From contig NC_063257.1 of NCBI RefSeq assembly GCF_019578655.1, forward strand, positions 6,324,001-6,388,000: a stretch of DNA of 64,000 bases, given 5' to 3'. Position numbers and translations under genes: made by a program. Below the pieces are notes generated by a model. That model did no database searches. It worked only from the letters and a program-made list of their open reading frames with translations, and had not been told where the DNA came from. Of this stretch, positions 11,540 to 22,906 are shown one piece after another. The stretch's first letter is position 1; each line of letters begins with the position of its first letter. The stretch comes from Ricinus communis. Lineage: Eukaryota; Streptophyta; Magnoliopsida; Malpighiales; Euphorbiaceae.

Positions 11540-12992
11540 TAATTGAGTTAAGATATGAAAGATTAGTGTCTTGCTTTAAAGTGGGTCAATTTTTACATCA
11601 TGTCAATTATAAAACATGCAATACGATTTGTTTATAGAACAAAATGATAAATTTCTTGCAATAATAATAATTACACTTATTTATTAGTGGAGATATCTAC
11701 TTGCTTCCTTCAAGCCTATTAAATTTTTTTTAATAATAATATTTACTTTAAGTTTGCTCGAGGTTAAATAAAAAAAAAACTCAATTATATTCCAAGTAAA
11801 TTTTGAAATATTATTTTTGAGATCCCATATATTGCTCTACCTAAAAAGATATAAATAAATTTATATATCTTTTTAAAAATAGACTAAACTTTATTAAAAT
11901 CTATTAATTCCATACAAATAAATTTGGCCAAACCAATTAATTCAGTCTGAATTTTGAACAGATTTAACAATAACAATAATAATAATAATAATAATAATGC
12001 AAAATTTAAAGCCATTTACAATTGTCTCGCTTTTGTTATATTTTTCTTAGTGTTTTAGCACACATTAATTATACTTTTATTTTAATAAAATCTCTGTGAC
12101 GTAATATATAAAACTAATTAGAGAAATGAAATATTAACTAGGACTAATAAATATTTATTCATCCTTTTATTTTCGATGTTTAAATTTTTAACACTTAAAA
12201 TTTATATATTTTTAAATAATAAATTATATTTCTAATTAAATACTCACTCTAATCCTAAAAGATATGATATTAATTATATTTTAATATTATATTAATTAAT
12301 AAATAATTTTATAATCAAATAATAATAGTGAGAGTAATTGTATTTGAATATTATATTAACTAAGAAATATTTTTCTAATAAGATAATAATATTAAATATA
12401 TACTAAAAAATAATATATTAATTATATTTGATATTATATTAATTAATAGATTAATTTTGTAATTCAATAATAATTTTAATATAGAAAATAACATCTTAAA
12501 TAATATTTTTAATATATATTTAAGTAAATTAAATTTTTAATTATATAATAAATTTTTAATTATAAAAAATAGTAATATTAATTATATTAATATGTTGATT
12601 TATAATATTAAAATTAATTAATAACTAACTTCTATATTATTGTATTAATAAATTTAAAATTTTAAAAAATAAAAAAATAAAAAAATAATTAATTTATTAT
12701 TATTTTTAAAATTTTACAAAATAATATCAAATACTGAAAATTTTATGAGATTGTATCTATCATTTAATTTTATAATTAAAGCACTAGTAAACGAGGAGTT
12801 GTCCATAAATTGCAAGCTTATACGTATAAATAAGAAATATTAATCTAAATTCTATTTCTAGTCTGTTAGCGATAAAAGACAAATGCGATTCACATCCATT
12901 TCCATACCACGTCGCTAATTCGAATTGATATATATTTAACTTAGTGGTGCAACATTATTTAGATAAAAATTGATAAGATGCATTCAGCAAGT
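11540..12992. other. A+T-rich intergenic region
   Basis: No gene visible. An (AAT)n tract lies near 11966-11998. From about 12180 to 12660 the DNA is made of the same TTAATATAATATTAAA-like module found at 3.8 and 5.1 kb. Confidence 0.55.
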
Positions 12993-13065
12993 GACTCCGT
13001 GGCCCAATGGATAAGGCGCTGGTCTACGGAACCAGAGATTCTGGGTTCGATCCCCAGCGGAGTCG
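12993..13065 (+). tRNA. tRNA-Arg (ACG), copy 2
   Basis: A 73-nt tRNA with acceptor stem GACTCCG/CGGAGTC, anticodon ACG at 13026-13028 and B box GGTTCGATCCC. A T8 tract follows within 15 bp and fits Pol III termination. The body is identical to copy 1 except for one T-loop base, while the flanks are largely unrelated. This suggests retention by selection or conversion rather than a very recent duplication. Confidence 0.97.
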
Positions 13066-15127
13066 TCTTGTATTTTTTTTCAGTCAGTTCCAGAGCATTT
13101 TAACGAACAGAACTGAATATGTCATCTCACTGAACTTTAAGTTCAGCAATCTCTAGACTATCAATTTCTTTTTTACCTAAAAACCAGAAATCTAGCTACA
13201 AAATGGTCCTGCGAAATATGATGTACATTTTAACCTCCGTTGCAGAATTGCTCTGAGAAACTCTGTGGCTTTCTAGTGTGATTTACTCAAGTTCGAAACC
13301 TGAAAGCCCTGTACTAAACCAATAAGCCAAAAACTGTACAATTGTGTCCGAATGAGTCAATGAAGTTCATGATGGTCAATATACCCCTGTTCTATCTGTA
13401 CACAACTAATGTGCTTGTACTGACAGATTTCAGCATGTCACTTGATAGTACTTTTTGCCTGCATAGTTGGAACTCTTTTTATTATGTAGATTCTGATTTG
13501 AAAGGGGTCCTTAGGAAAACCTGATCTGGGCTGTGTCTAATCCTTTTGCTCTTTGGTCATGCATGGTTTCAGGCTTTTCGTTAACCATCCAGGTGCACTG
13601 CATTATAATTCTGAGTTGTTCCTTTTATTTCCTCTGCATAATTCAGATCACCTGCTTTACGAACTTGCCTTTACCTAACAGGTGACTCGAATATTATGGA
13701 TTACTAGCTGATTCCTCTTGTATAAACATAAACAGTAACAATTACTAGTGCTCAAACTCATTAAAATGATAACTGTAGTCATTGTTGTCTAGATGGACTA
13801 ATTCAGTGTATGGTATTAATAATGCAATAAAATATGTATACCTTTTGTCAAAAATTCCAAGCTTCTGGGTGGTATGGACAGAATATCAACATCCATTATC
13901 CTGAACATGCACTGTTCTGCTAGGAGGTTTTCTGAAGTGAGTGGTTGATGGAAACATGCCAACTAGTTTCGGGGTCGTGACTTCCTTTTTGTCCCCTCGA
14001 AGATATTTCTTCTTCTTCTTCTTCAATGCTCTCTTTCAGTATAAGCTTAGATATAATAATATACGCATATTTCTTCTTCAATCACCATTTTCACGCATCT
14101 ATATTCTTCCTTTTTCCTTTTCCAGTGCTGTTCTTACTCGCAACAAATTAAATCCATAAATAATCTCCCAAAAACAAAACAAAATGAATTATAATCACAA
14201 AGGATTACCTGTGCGATAAGTAAATCTTGTCTAATATATCATTCCTGATTTTCTATTAATATTTAGTACTAAAAATTTAAATTTATAAGGGGGATATACG
14301 TATGTACTTTTAAATGTACTAATAGTGGTTGCTATTTACATATATAAACTTTTGACTAATTGTAAATTAAATACGTACAACAAAAATTTAATAAAGAGTA
14401 TAATAAAAGAATTCATCAAATTTAATATTTTAGGATTATTTTCCTTTTATTTTTTTATTATTAATTAATATAATTGACATTTATAAATTAATGATGAAAA
14501 TATAATGAATTTGTTTTAGAGTTAAATTATTATTTAATTAGAAAAGTAATTTGTTAGCTAATTTATTAATTATATTTACATAATTATCATTAAATATAAT
14601 AAAAGTATAAAACAATGTATCATCACTATGCATATGTCAAAATTATGCCTACTTTTTATGATACAAATATACACCATTTTAAAATTACATGATTAAAATT
14701 ATGTCTATACATTAAAAGTTAGGCATATATCAAAAAAACTTTATAATACAAATATATACCGTTTAAAACTGAAAATAATAATAATAATAATAATAATAAT
14801 AATCTGTTATCTATTTATTTAGTTTTTATTGTTGTTATGGGATAGGATAAATGTAATTTTCAATATAACTTAATTAAAGTATATTAAATTTCCAAATTAA
14901 CCTATGAAACTTTCTGAAAAACAAAAACCCCATAAAACAGCTAATTAATTTTAAAGTATATACTTGTGGCTGAGATCAGCTCTATTAATAATTCTAATCC
15001 CTTAAACCCCGCCTAAGGACAGGCAATATTACATTTGTATTACGTGTCCTCTCTTCCATTCCAACAGTCGAAAATAGGAGTGAAACAAAAAAGAAAGAAA
15101 GAAAGTACATAAATGAAAAAAAAAAAT

Positions 15128-15214
<87 letters not shown>

Positions 15215-15340
15215 GAATATATAGAAACTTGAAAGGGTGTAAACTTTGGGTGCCTATACATAATACATTGCCTGTCTGGCTGCATGTATGATTTCCTGTT
15301 GTGAGTTGTCTTTCTTGGTAGCCCAAATCTTCCTTATATT
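13066..15340. other. Intergenic region, no gene recognised
   Basis: 13.1-14.0 kb is less A+T rich than its surroundings, but its open frames are short and match no family I know. 14.4-14.8 kb is A+T-rich repeat DNA related to that at 4.0-4.1 kb (shared ATTAAAAGTTA and TCAAAAAA segments), with an (AAT)n tract near 14776-14803. Confidence 0.45.
15143..15209. repeat. (AT)n microsatellite
   Basis: About 67 bp of AT dinucleotides preceded by an A-rich run. Long Tyr-Ile open frames here are artefacts. Confidence 0.95.
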
Positions 15341-15359
15341 AATTCTGCCGTCTCCTTTT

Positions 15360-15427
15360 GAGGAGAATTGCCTAGGAGGGAGGAGATGCCATTGTTGACC
15401 CATCTCCTCCTCCTGCTATTTCTCCTC
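15360..15427. repeat. Imperfect hairpin with 27-29 nt arms
   Basis: The left arm at 15360-15388 (GAGGAGAA...GGAGGAGATG) pairs with the right arm at 15401-15427 (CATCTCCTCC...TTCTCCTC) around a 12-nt loop. The mismatches lie mainly in a short internal bulge (TTGCCT against ATAGC). The purine-rich/pyrimidine-rich arms raise the chance of coincidence. The ATG of a candidate small peptide lies at the end of the left arm. Confidence 0.6.
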
Positions 15428-16837
15428 AAATCTCCAATTAGTTCTCTGGTACGTACTCTTTTCTTTCTTCTTTTTCTTTTATCTTTATTTTCATTTATAT
15501 AATGCAAATATAATACGTTGTGATCACAGAGAAAATGAATCTCTGATGAAAACATATGGATTTGGTATATGATTAGTCAAATATTATTGTTGGCAATAAT
15601 TTCATGTTGATGTTTGATCTAATTGTTTGTCAAATGTTAGTGCCTTTTTTTGTTTTTTAAATATCATGCGTGTATATATATAATCATCATATATGTATAA
15701 AATGGAATATTTTGTCCTAAATGATCTGTGATCTTGTAATCACATTCCAGCATTCATTTCCTTTCTGGGTTCTTTTTTTTTTTCAAACTTTATTGCAATG
15801 GATTTAATAATCTTACTGATTTGATTTGATTTTTAAAAATTTTATTAACTAGACAATATTGAACATGAAGACCCAGAGGTTAGAGCAAATTAATCAATTC
15901 AGCCTTACCATGGTTTCTCCAAAAAGGATGTAGCAGAATAAAACACGAAACTTGATTGTCACTAGTTTTTCAATCCTTAAGTTATGGGGTAATCATTATA
16001 TATATATACTCTTTATAATAGAAACTAATTTCGTAAAAATAGACATGGAACAGGCCCTTTTCTTTATTCCCATTGTCTTGTCCGAATGGCAGTTTCCTTT
16101 TCGATATTAGAAAAGAAAAAAGGTCTAATTGATTCTGTATGAGTTGCCCGATTATTTGTTTTGACTTGAAAATAGAGGAAAGAATATAAATAACAGATAA
16201 TATAAGTTGCTGCTGGTTGTGTTTCTAGATTATACAAATGATTTCAGCTTTTGCAACGCCAGATATTTTCCTTTACTGTCAAGCTTTATGGGTCCTTTTT
16301 CCTTTTTTCAGTTTCTATGGATAAAATCTTATGCAACCTGTGCTGGGGTTGTTGGACCTAAGAATCCTAAACATTACTGCAATATTATCCATATAATGTT
16401 ACTGAATGGACCGGATTGAGGTCTTCATCAGGATGAGACTCGTCTTGTGGGCCAATATTATTAGCATGCGGCACACAATTCCATTCCACGTTTTTCTTTC
16501 AAAAAAAAAAGAGAAGAAATTCAGGAAAACACCAATTATAAACCTGTAATTTATGCAGTCCCATGTTTAGTCTGGCAAGAACAACTCTTAACACATACAT
16601 GCCAGATTTCATCAGGGGCAGGAATTAGTGTGAATATTTACATGCTTAATACTAAGAAGATAATTAGCTATAAACAGATGATGATTTTACTTATGTGGTG
16701 TGATTTTTTCTTTTTTTTCTTTTTCTTGTAATTTCTTTTACAGGAAAGTTTTTAATGGTATCAGATTTTTGAAAATTTGCAATCCACATAAGGAACCAAA
16801 TCTTGACGTCACAGGTATTAGCTGTCTCTGCCACTAG
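15386..16837 (+). CDS. Speculative three-exon gene for a small secreted peptide (60 aa)
   Basis: Exon 1 (15386-15448) encodes MPLLTHLLLLLFLLKSPISS plus one Leu, which looks like a signal peptide, and ends at a strong donor GTACGT. A possible exon 2 (15853-15878) lies between AG and GTTAG. A possible exon 3 starts at 16744 after a strong TTTTACAG acceptor and runs in the same phase through ICNPHKEPNLDVTG to ISCLCH and a stop at 16837. All three join without frame breaks. No family is recognised. Against it: the Leu run comes from CTC repeats, the middle exon is tiny with a weak donor, and exon 3 overlaps a TGACGTCA site that could be promoter of the FAF gene at 17098. Confidence 0.2.
16804..16811. 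promoter_or_regulatory. TGACGTCA palindrome upstream of FAF copy 1
   Basis: Perfect bZIP/TGA-factor type palindrome 287 bp upstream of the FAF start codon. A pyrimidine-rich leader begins about 50 bp later, which fits a promoter position. Confidence 0.4.
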
Positions 16838-17097
16838 CTTTTTCCCTCTCTTCAATACCCTGCAATTATCGATAATCTAATTGTCTAGTCTCTTCCTCTA
16901 TATCTGCCTCTGTTTTCAACTGTTAGTATTCGTTCACTTCCCACAAAAAGAAAAAGGAAAAGGAAAAAGACTGCCAACAAACGCTCTTCTCTCCTCTTCA
17001 TGCAAATCTAGCCAAGAATCACAACTGAAGACCCCATTACCAAAACACCAATCTCCCCCTCTCTTTCTCTCCGATCAAAACACAGAAAACATTAAGA

Positions 17098-18174
17098 ATG
17101 CAAACCCATGATGTTGAACAATGTCTCATTAGTGGTAGATCTAATGCAACTGCAAGTTCAAGCATTATGGGGTCTGTTGCTAATTCCTCATCTTCACCTC
17201 CATCTTCTACTCTAATTGGAGACTACATTGGCATTGAGAGCTGTCTTGATCTTAAAGATGATGATGATATGTTTATATCTGCATCCGAAGAAAAAGAGGG
17301 TGATCAGAGTTTCAGTGTTCGCCTTAGTAGGAGAGATGAAAGGTGGGCAGCTAAGAAGGAGAAGAAGGAGAAGAAGGAGTTTCCACCACCAATACCATTG
17401 CTGGCAAGAACTGAGAATTTGCCTTGCCATATGCCTTGGGTCTTGAAGCGGTACTATACAAGTGATGGAAGACTGATTCTTAAGGAAGAGAGGGTTAGGC
17501 ATCATGGCTATTTTCGTGCTCAGAGATGTAATGGCCGTCTTACCTTGCAGCTTGTTCCTTTAGATGATCGAGTTTATCATCCTCATTGTTCTTCTTCTGA
17601 GGAAGATAACAATGAGAATGAGCTTGAGCACTGTCCCAATCAAGAAGAAAAAGAAGATGAAATTGAGCAAGAAAAAGAAGAAGGGCAGGAAGAAAATGAG
17701 CTAGAGAACTGTTGCACCGAAGAGGACAAAGAAAAAGAAAAAGTAGAAAATGAGCTAGAAAACATTCTCAACGAAGGAGAAAAAGGAAATGAAAAAGAAA
17801 GAAATGAGATTGACAAGTGTCTCAATGCAGACGAAAAAGAAAAAGAAGATGAAAACGAGTATGAGAAATGTTGCAAAGGAGAAGAAGAAGAAGGAGAATC
17901 AGGCAAGATAGAATGTAAAGACATACAAGCGAATGACTATGGAGGAGATAAAGAAGATGATTTTGAAGACTGTGCCAATGACGTTCATGGTAATGGCACT
18001 ATGAAGAAGGAAATTCTATATGATCAAGACCAAAGAATGACTTCAATGGATAATGGAATTGGTGGAAATGTAAGTGCTTTCAAGTGCTTCAGTTACAACA
18101 CAATGACAATGAGAGCAGCATCCACTTGCATTTTTGAGATGCTAGTACCAGCTATGAGGCCAATTCATAGTTAG
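17098..18174 (+). CDS. FANTASTIC FOUR (FAF) family protein, copy 1
   Basis: FAF proteins limit shoot meristem size in Arabidopsis by repressing WUSCHEL. The intronless frame gives 358 residues. The FAF domain spans about 95-156, from FPPPIPLLARTENLPCHMPW through LKRYYTSDGRLILKEERVR to NGRLTLQLVPLDD. N-terminal to it are a Ser-rich region, DYIGIESCLDL and a Lys-rich linker. A long Glu/Lys tail (about 163-290) carries repeated NELExC units. The C-terminus ends PAMRPIHS, as FAF proteins often do. The ATG at 17098 follows a pyrimidine-rich leader. It lies about 5 kb upstream of a second, diverged FAF gene on the same strand. Confidence 0.92.
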   Translation: MQTHDVEQCLISGRSNATASSSIMGSVANSSSSPPSSTLIGDYIGIESCLDLKDDDDMFISASEEKEGDQSFSVRLSRRDERWAAKKEKKEKKEFPPPIPLLARTENLPCHMPWVLKRYYTSDGRLILKEERVRHHGYFRAQRCNGRLTLQLVPLDDRVYHPHCSSSEEDNNENELEHCPNQEEKEDEIEQEKEEGQEENELENCCTEEDKEKEKVENELENILNEGEKGNEKERNEIDKCLNADEKEKEDENEYEKCCKGEEEEGESGKIECKDIQANDYGGDKEDDFEDCANDVHGNGTMKKEILYDQDQRMTSMDNGIGGNVSAFKCFSYNTMTMRAASTCIFEMLVPAMRPIHS

Positions 18175-18658
18175 ACATGAAAAAGAAATAGAGAAAAATA
18201 AAAGTTAGGGTTTTGTTGGGGAAGGAGAGGTGAGTTTTGTTTCTTTTTGAGGATTGATTACTAAGAGCTTGATTAGGGTTTCGGTGAATCAATCTTTTAT
18301 TTGATAGATTTAGTTATTCCTTTCATGCTCATGGAGGCTGTAGTACAAAAGTCAAGATTTGAGAGAGATTAGGTTCCCATAGTGTGGATAGGCTATTTCA
18401 TTACATTCCTACTCTATTTAATTTCATGTCTATGACACTAGTGATTCTTCATTTAAATTTTTGAATTTTGTTTAATGTGTGTTCTTCAAAATTGACAACC
18501 ATATTTCTTCTTGTTAAGTGTCTGCTTATGTTAGAGCAAAAAGTGATACATATCATGATAAGAAAAATAAAATTTAAAAATTGGAGCACAACTTTTTGCA
18601 ATTGCAAACTTTCCAATTACATTAAATTTTGGGCGATATTTGTGAGCCGAAAGTAATT

Positions 18659-18685
<27 letters not shown>

Positions 18686-18689
<4 letters not shown>

Positions 18690-18891
18690 CAATAAATATG
18701 AATTAGGTCTACTTACAAACCACGTCTGCAGAAGAGAATAAAATTTGATATTTCTCCAAATCATCCAAATCATACACAGTATATATATATATATATAATA
18801 CAATAAATATGAATTAGGTCTACTTACAAACCACGTCTGCAGAAGAGAATAAAATTTGATATTTCTCCAAATCATCCAAATCATACACAGT
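18686..18891. repeat. Tandem duplication of a 111-bp unit
   Basis: A segment beginning AATACAATAAATATGAATTA and ending CATACACAGT occurs at 18686-18780 and again at 18797-18891, apparently without differences. The copies are separated by an (AT)n tract, and a longer (AT)n tract (about 18660-18685) precedes the first. The offset is 111 bp. The pattern suggests unequal pairing or slippage at the AT tract, and recently. Confidence 0.9.
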
Positions 18892-19603
18892 AACGTTCAA
18901 ATGGCATAGTGTATTAAAGTATTGGTGTGTGGCCATGAACAATTAGATAGGCTGATGTTAGAGTACTTGGAAAATATGTTGGCGTGGTGGGTTCCATTAG
19001 CCCCTCAAAAAAAGTGCAGGTGAGGGATGGATTGAGCAGTGGCAGTATCAAAGTACAGGGACCAATTTCCAAGGTACCCTATTTACAATTTTGTTGTTAG
19101 GAATGATGATGATGATGATAAATAAATAAATAAGATAGAAGGGATTCGATCGGTTGTTTCTGGAAATGGAGATATTATTGCTGTTATGATAATATATAGT
19201 ATGTAGTACAGCTAGCTTCCTCCAAATATCTCCTGCCTGGTACTCTTGTCAGGGCTCATGATTGGGCTGCTGGCTCTTGCACACTTCCACACACATACAT
19301 ATACATATACACAACTCCTACATATACAAATTATCTATCCGTAAGAACTTGCTGCCTTGGTTGCACCAAACCCATATTCCAGGTCCACCCATTTTTGCTC
19401 ATCACTCCCAGTTTTTCTAGTGGTCCATCATCATATCCAGATATGCTTATGTTTTTTATTACAGCTTTCTGCATGCGAGATTTCGGATTCTCTGTGCAAA
19501 TATATATATATATATAAGGTTTTTGATTACGGTTGAGTAATTCTACCAGCATCTAAGCGTTGGCGGATATCTCTCTGAGTGGTAAATACCATATCACAAT
19601 TTG

Positions 19604-19606
<3 letters not shown>

Positions 19607-19653
<47 letters not shown>
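19607..19653. repeat. (AT)n microsatellite
   Basis: About 47 bp of AT dinucleotides in the gap between the two FAF genes. The rest of 18.9-21.0 kb shows no gene. Confidence 0.93.
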
Positions 19654-19656
<3 letters not shown>

Positions 19657-20631
19657 TTATGGGTTATGATTGGTCTTCAATGCATTCAGAATTTCCATTT
19701 TCTAACACTGCGGGTAATATTTATTTTTTAAAATTTATTACCACATAACATCCCAAGAGAATTTCCCAAGAAATAAATTTACACTATCCATAATTCAGTC
19801 AAATTTTACATTTTAAAGATTTTAATGGGTAGTTAATAGTTTTTTTTATAGATTTTGTAGGTAATTATTTTTAATTATAAAAAATAATTCAAACTCAAAA
19901 TATTATTCAAGTTGAACGACTAAATTTATGGTATTTGTGTAATATATATTTGTATTTTAGGGGACTTTAGGTTAGTAAGTTTAGGAAAAATGAAAATCAT
20001 ATATACTTGGATATTAATTTAGGAAGGTTTATATATTGAAGAGGCAAGTTTTGGAGAGATAGATAGAGACAAGATGCGAACGTTTCTATTGCATTGAGAT
20101 GTTTTACATATGGTGATCAGCTACCCACGTGGACATCGAACATGTTTCCCACGTTGAATTTGTACGCTTTTAAACTGCTCACTAGACAAGTAGTCCCCAC
20201 AGCAGATCTTAATTCTCCTCTTTTTGTTTCCATCTGACGGTTGACGATTAATGTTTTAGGGTTTAGTAATATTGTTCACTAGAAATTCTATGACAACCTC
20301 AAAACATAGCCTAGTTCTCCTCTTCTTAATCTGATTATAAGTGAACCTTAGGGTTCACTGTGAAATTATAGTTTACTTACTGTTGTAGTACCCCAAAAGT
20401 AATCCGAGAGGGGCTCGCAGTTATGATTAAAGAATATGTCTGGTTTTAAGATAGTAGCTAATTAGTATAAAAACAAAGTCACTGTTTATACGTGTCTCCA
20501 AAGTTTGTCAGTGGAGAAGGGAGAAGAAGACTTGGCATCAGAAATGGATGCCAGAAGTATCAACCAAAACAAAAGATCAGCTGATATATTCTGTTTCCTC
20601 AAGCTGCGATCACCTACAAAATTAAACAATG

Positions 20632-20692
<61 letters not shown>
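20632..20692. repeat. Compound (CT)n(AT)n microsatellite
   Basis: A CT run (20632-20655) passes directly into an AT run (20656-20692). A second tract of the same build lies at 20939-20978. Open frames rich in Leu-Ser-Tyr-Ile across them are artefacts. Confidence 0.93.
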
Positions 20693-20695
<3 letters not shown>

Positions 20696-20938
20696 TAATA
20701 GTTTTAAAGCTAGCCGAGGGTTCTAGACGTAGAGACAATCAAAAAGCTCGAATGCAGCCATCTCTTCATGTTCAATATTGGATACGCACGGATTGCAACA
20801 ACTGGAATGCACATTTGGTTGCAGATAAACCAAATTCCTCTCAAGTGAAGCCGTTTCGTTTCATAAGTGGTGCCAAAAATGAGGCTGTGAATAAAAATTA
20901 TTATATATATATATATTTACCCTCATCTCTTCTGTTTC

Positions 20939-20939
20939 A

Positions 20940-20977
<38 letters not shown>

Positions 20978-20978
20978 G
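20939..20978. repeat. Second compound (CT)n(AT)n microsatellite
   Basis: Same composition and order as the tract 300 bp upstream. It lies just before the likely 5' leader of FAF copy 2. Confidence 0.9.
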
Positions 20979-21154
20979 TATGTAGTAATGTAGAAGAGAA
21001 GGCTCTGCAATTGTATGAGTTTAGAGAGTTCAGTCTCTCTTTTTCCTAATATTTATAACCTGTTCCCTTCTTTTCTCTTAGAGAGGTGGTGACCATTTGA
21101 TTTCCAAGAGGGGAGAATGGAACTACTGTAATTCACATACAATATATCAATAAG

Positions 21155-22722
21155 GTAAGTCACTCTTTTTTGTCTTACTAATTAATCATTTTTTTTCTTT
21201 AATGTTTTTGTATGCTGTGGCTACACATTAGAAATGTAAAATTAGAACACTTTAATTTATTATGCAGTTTCTTTGTTAGAAATCTTAATTCCATAGGCTG
21301 GATGAAATTGCTCACCATTAATTAAATTTTATAATAAACCTTAATTTTAACACCCATGGTATTCTGATCATGGGCATTTTAATTAAACATCAGTTTGTCT
21401 GCACATAAAAAAATTAATAACACTAATTATTAATAAGATAGCAAGTCAGTTTAATCTAGATATTTAATTGTTTTGGCAATTCAAAGAATTGTAAGGAAGA
21501 AAGAAAGCGATTTTCTTTAAAAATTTGATCTCCTGTTACTATGAATCAGACACTTGATTTGCTAGTTGAACAACTCGAGGGAAGTTTAATCGAAGAGGAA
21601 AAGGGAGAATGTAATATTAATAAACAAAACTATTTTCATGCATCATCCAAACTAACAATGGAAAAAAAGAAGAAGAAGAAAGTATTCTAGCAAGCTTCTT
21701 ACAGGTTCATACAAATACTGCCAAATCCTTAAATTCATTTTTAAAGGGAGAATGTTTGAGTTTAGTTCTTCAGAGGTGCAAACTGTTTTATTAACCTATA
21801 TACATATATATAATGATTTCTTCTGTATCTCCTCTTGCTTTCTTTTCTTTTCTTTTCTGAAGGAAAAAATGAAAAAAGAAAATCCTTGAAAAGGATGATC
21901 CTTGACTGTAAAATGATCTTCTCCCGTTATTTTTCCGTTTATAAACTTTACAAATCAAAAGGTGTTTCTTTCTTGTCAAGTCTTTGCTTGTTACGTTTCT
22001 TGGTATCACTTAATTTATAGTGCACTGCTGTCAGAATCACATTATTCTGTAGCCAAATGTTATTGTCCCAAAACGCAATTCTCCAACTTGCATTTTTATT
22101 TACTCTTGTAAATAGATTAAACCGCGGCTAATCTCATAATTTATTAGTTCAATGTAACCAACTAAGCTAATATTTTACAGATGGTAACGAAAAAATTAAA
22201 TTGTTTAATAAAATTTTATTAGTGTTATTATTTTTATATTAGATAATTATAAATGGTAAATTTATTTTATTTTATTATATTATTTTATATAATTTATTAT
22301 AATTAATTTTACTTTGCTTGATCATATTTATTATTAAAATATTTATAAATTTATTCTGAAAATAGAAATTAAAATTTTGATTTTATCAATAAACTTTTTT
22401 AATTTAAATGTGATAATTCCAAATATTATAGCTATTTAATTATTAAGTGTAATTTTAAAATAATTATTATTTTATAAATTATAAAAATTTAATTATATGA
22501 ATGCAATTTAAATAAATTATCAAAAATTATTTAAAATAAATAAAAAATTTAAATCAGCTATTAATTAATAAGGAAAAAAACTGTTAAATTTTTAAATTTC
22601 ATTAAACAATTTTTGATGTGATTGATCAGTGAAAAATAACTAACTGCGGTCTTTTTCCAATAATAATTATATTATGAAAATCCCGAACCCAATCCGGTTA
22701 ATAATATTCTTGTTTCTTGCAG
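21155..22722 (+). other. Probable 5'-UTR intron of FAF copy 2
   Basis: A consensus donor (AATAAG before GTAAGT, cut after 21154) and a strong acceptor (TTTCTTGCAG ending at 22722) bound an A+T- and T-rich interval without coding potential. The leader exon would lie in about 21000-21154. A second small intron could run from GTAACC at 22741 to the TTTTACAG before 22843, which affects the choice of start codon. No transcript data are available here. Confidence 0.45.
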
Positions 22723-22906
22723 GCCCTTGCAACTAAAAAGGTAACCAAACTGTCTTTATCAGTTGTATTAGCTCTGTAAACCCCACGTTTACTTCCATAA
22801 AAAAGGCATGGGTTATATAAGTGAAAAGAACTTATTTTACAGGGGTAAGTCCTTACTCTCATCGCTGTGTAGAATTATATTGTGGTCAACAACATTGCCA
22901 TCTTCC

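Noticed and set aside
16207..16419. 70-codon frame with Cys and aromatic residues
   Set aside because: No family match, no clear start context, and its signals did not join well with neighbouring frames; kept out of the peptide-gene model.
16881..17111. Frame overlapping the start of FAF copy 1, looking like an upstream ORF
   Set aside because: It starts with TTG rather than ATG, so it is not a convincing upstream ORF.
17640..17924. Minus-strand Ser-rich frame opposite FAF copy 1, and Ser/Leu-rich plus-strand frames at 42.4-45.0 kb
   Set aside because: They are antisense shadows of Glu-rich coding sequence.
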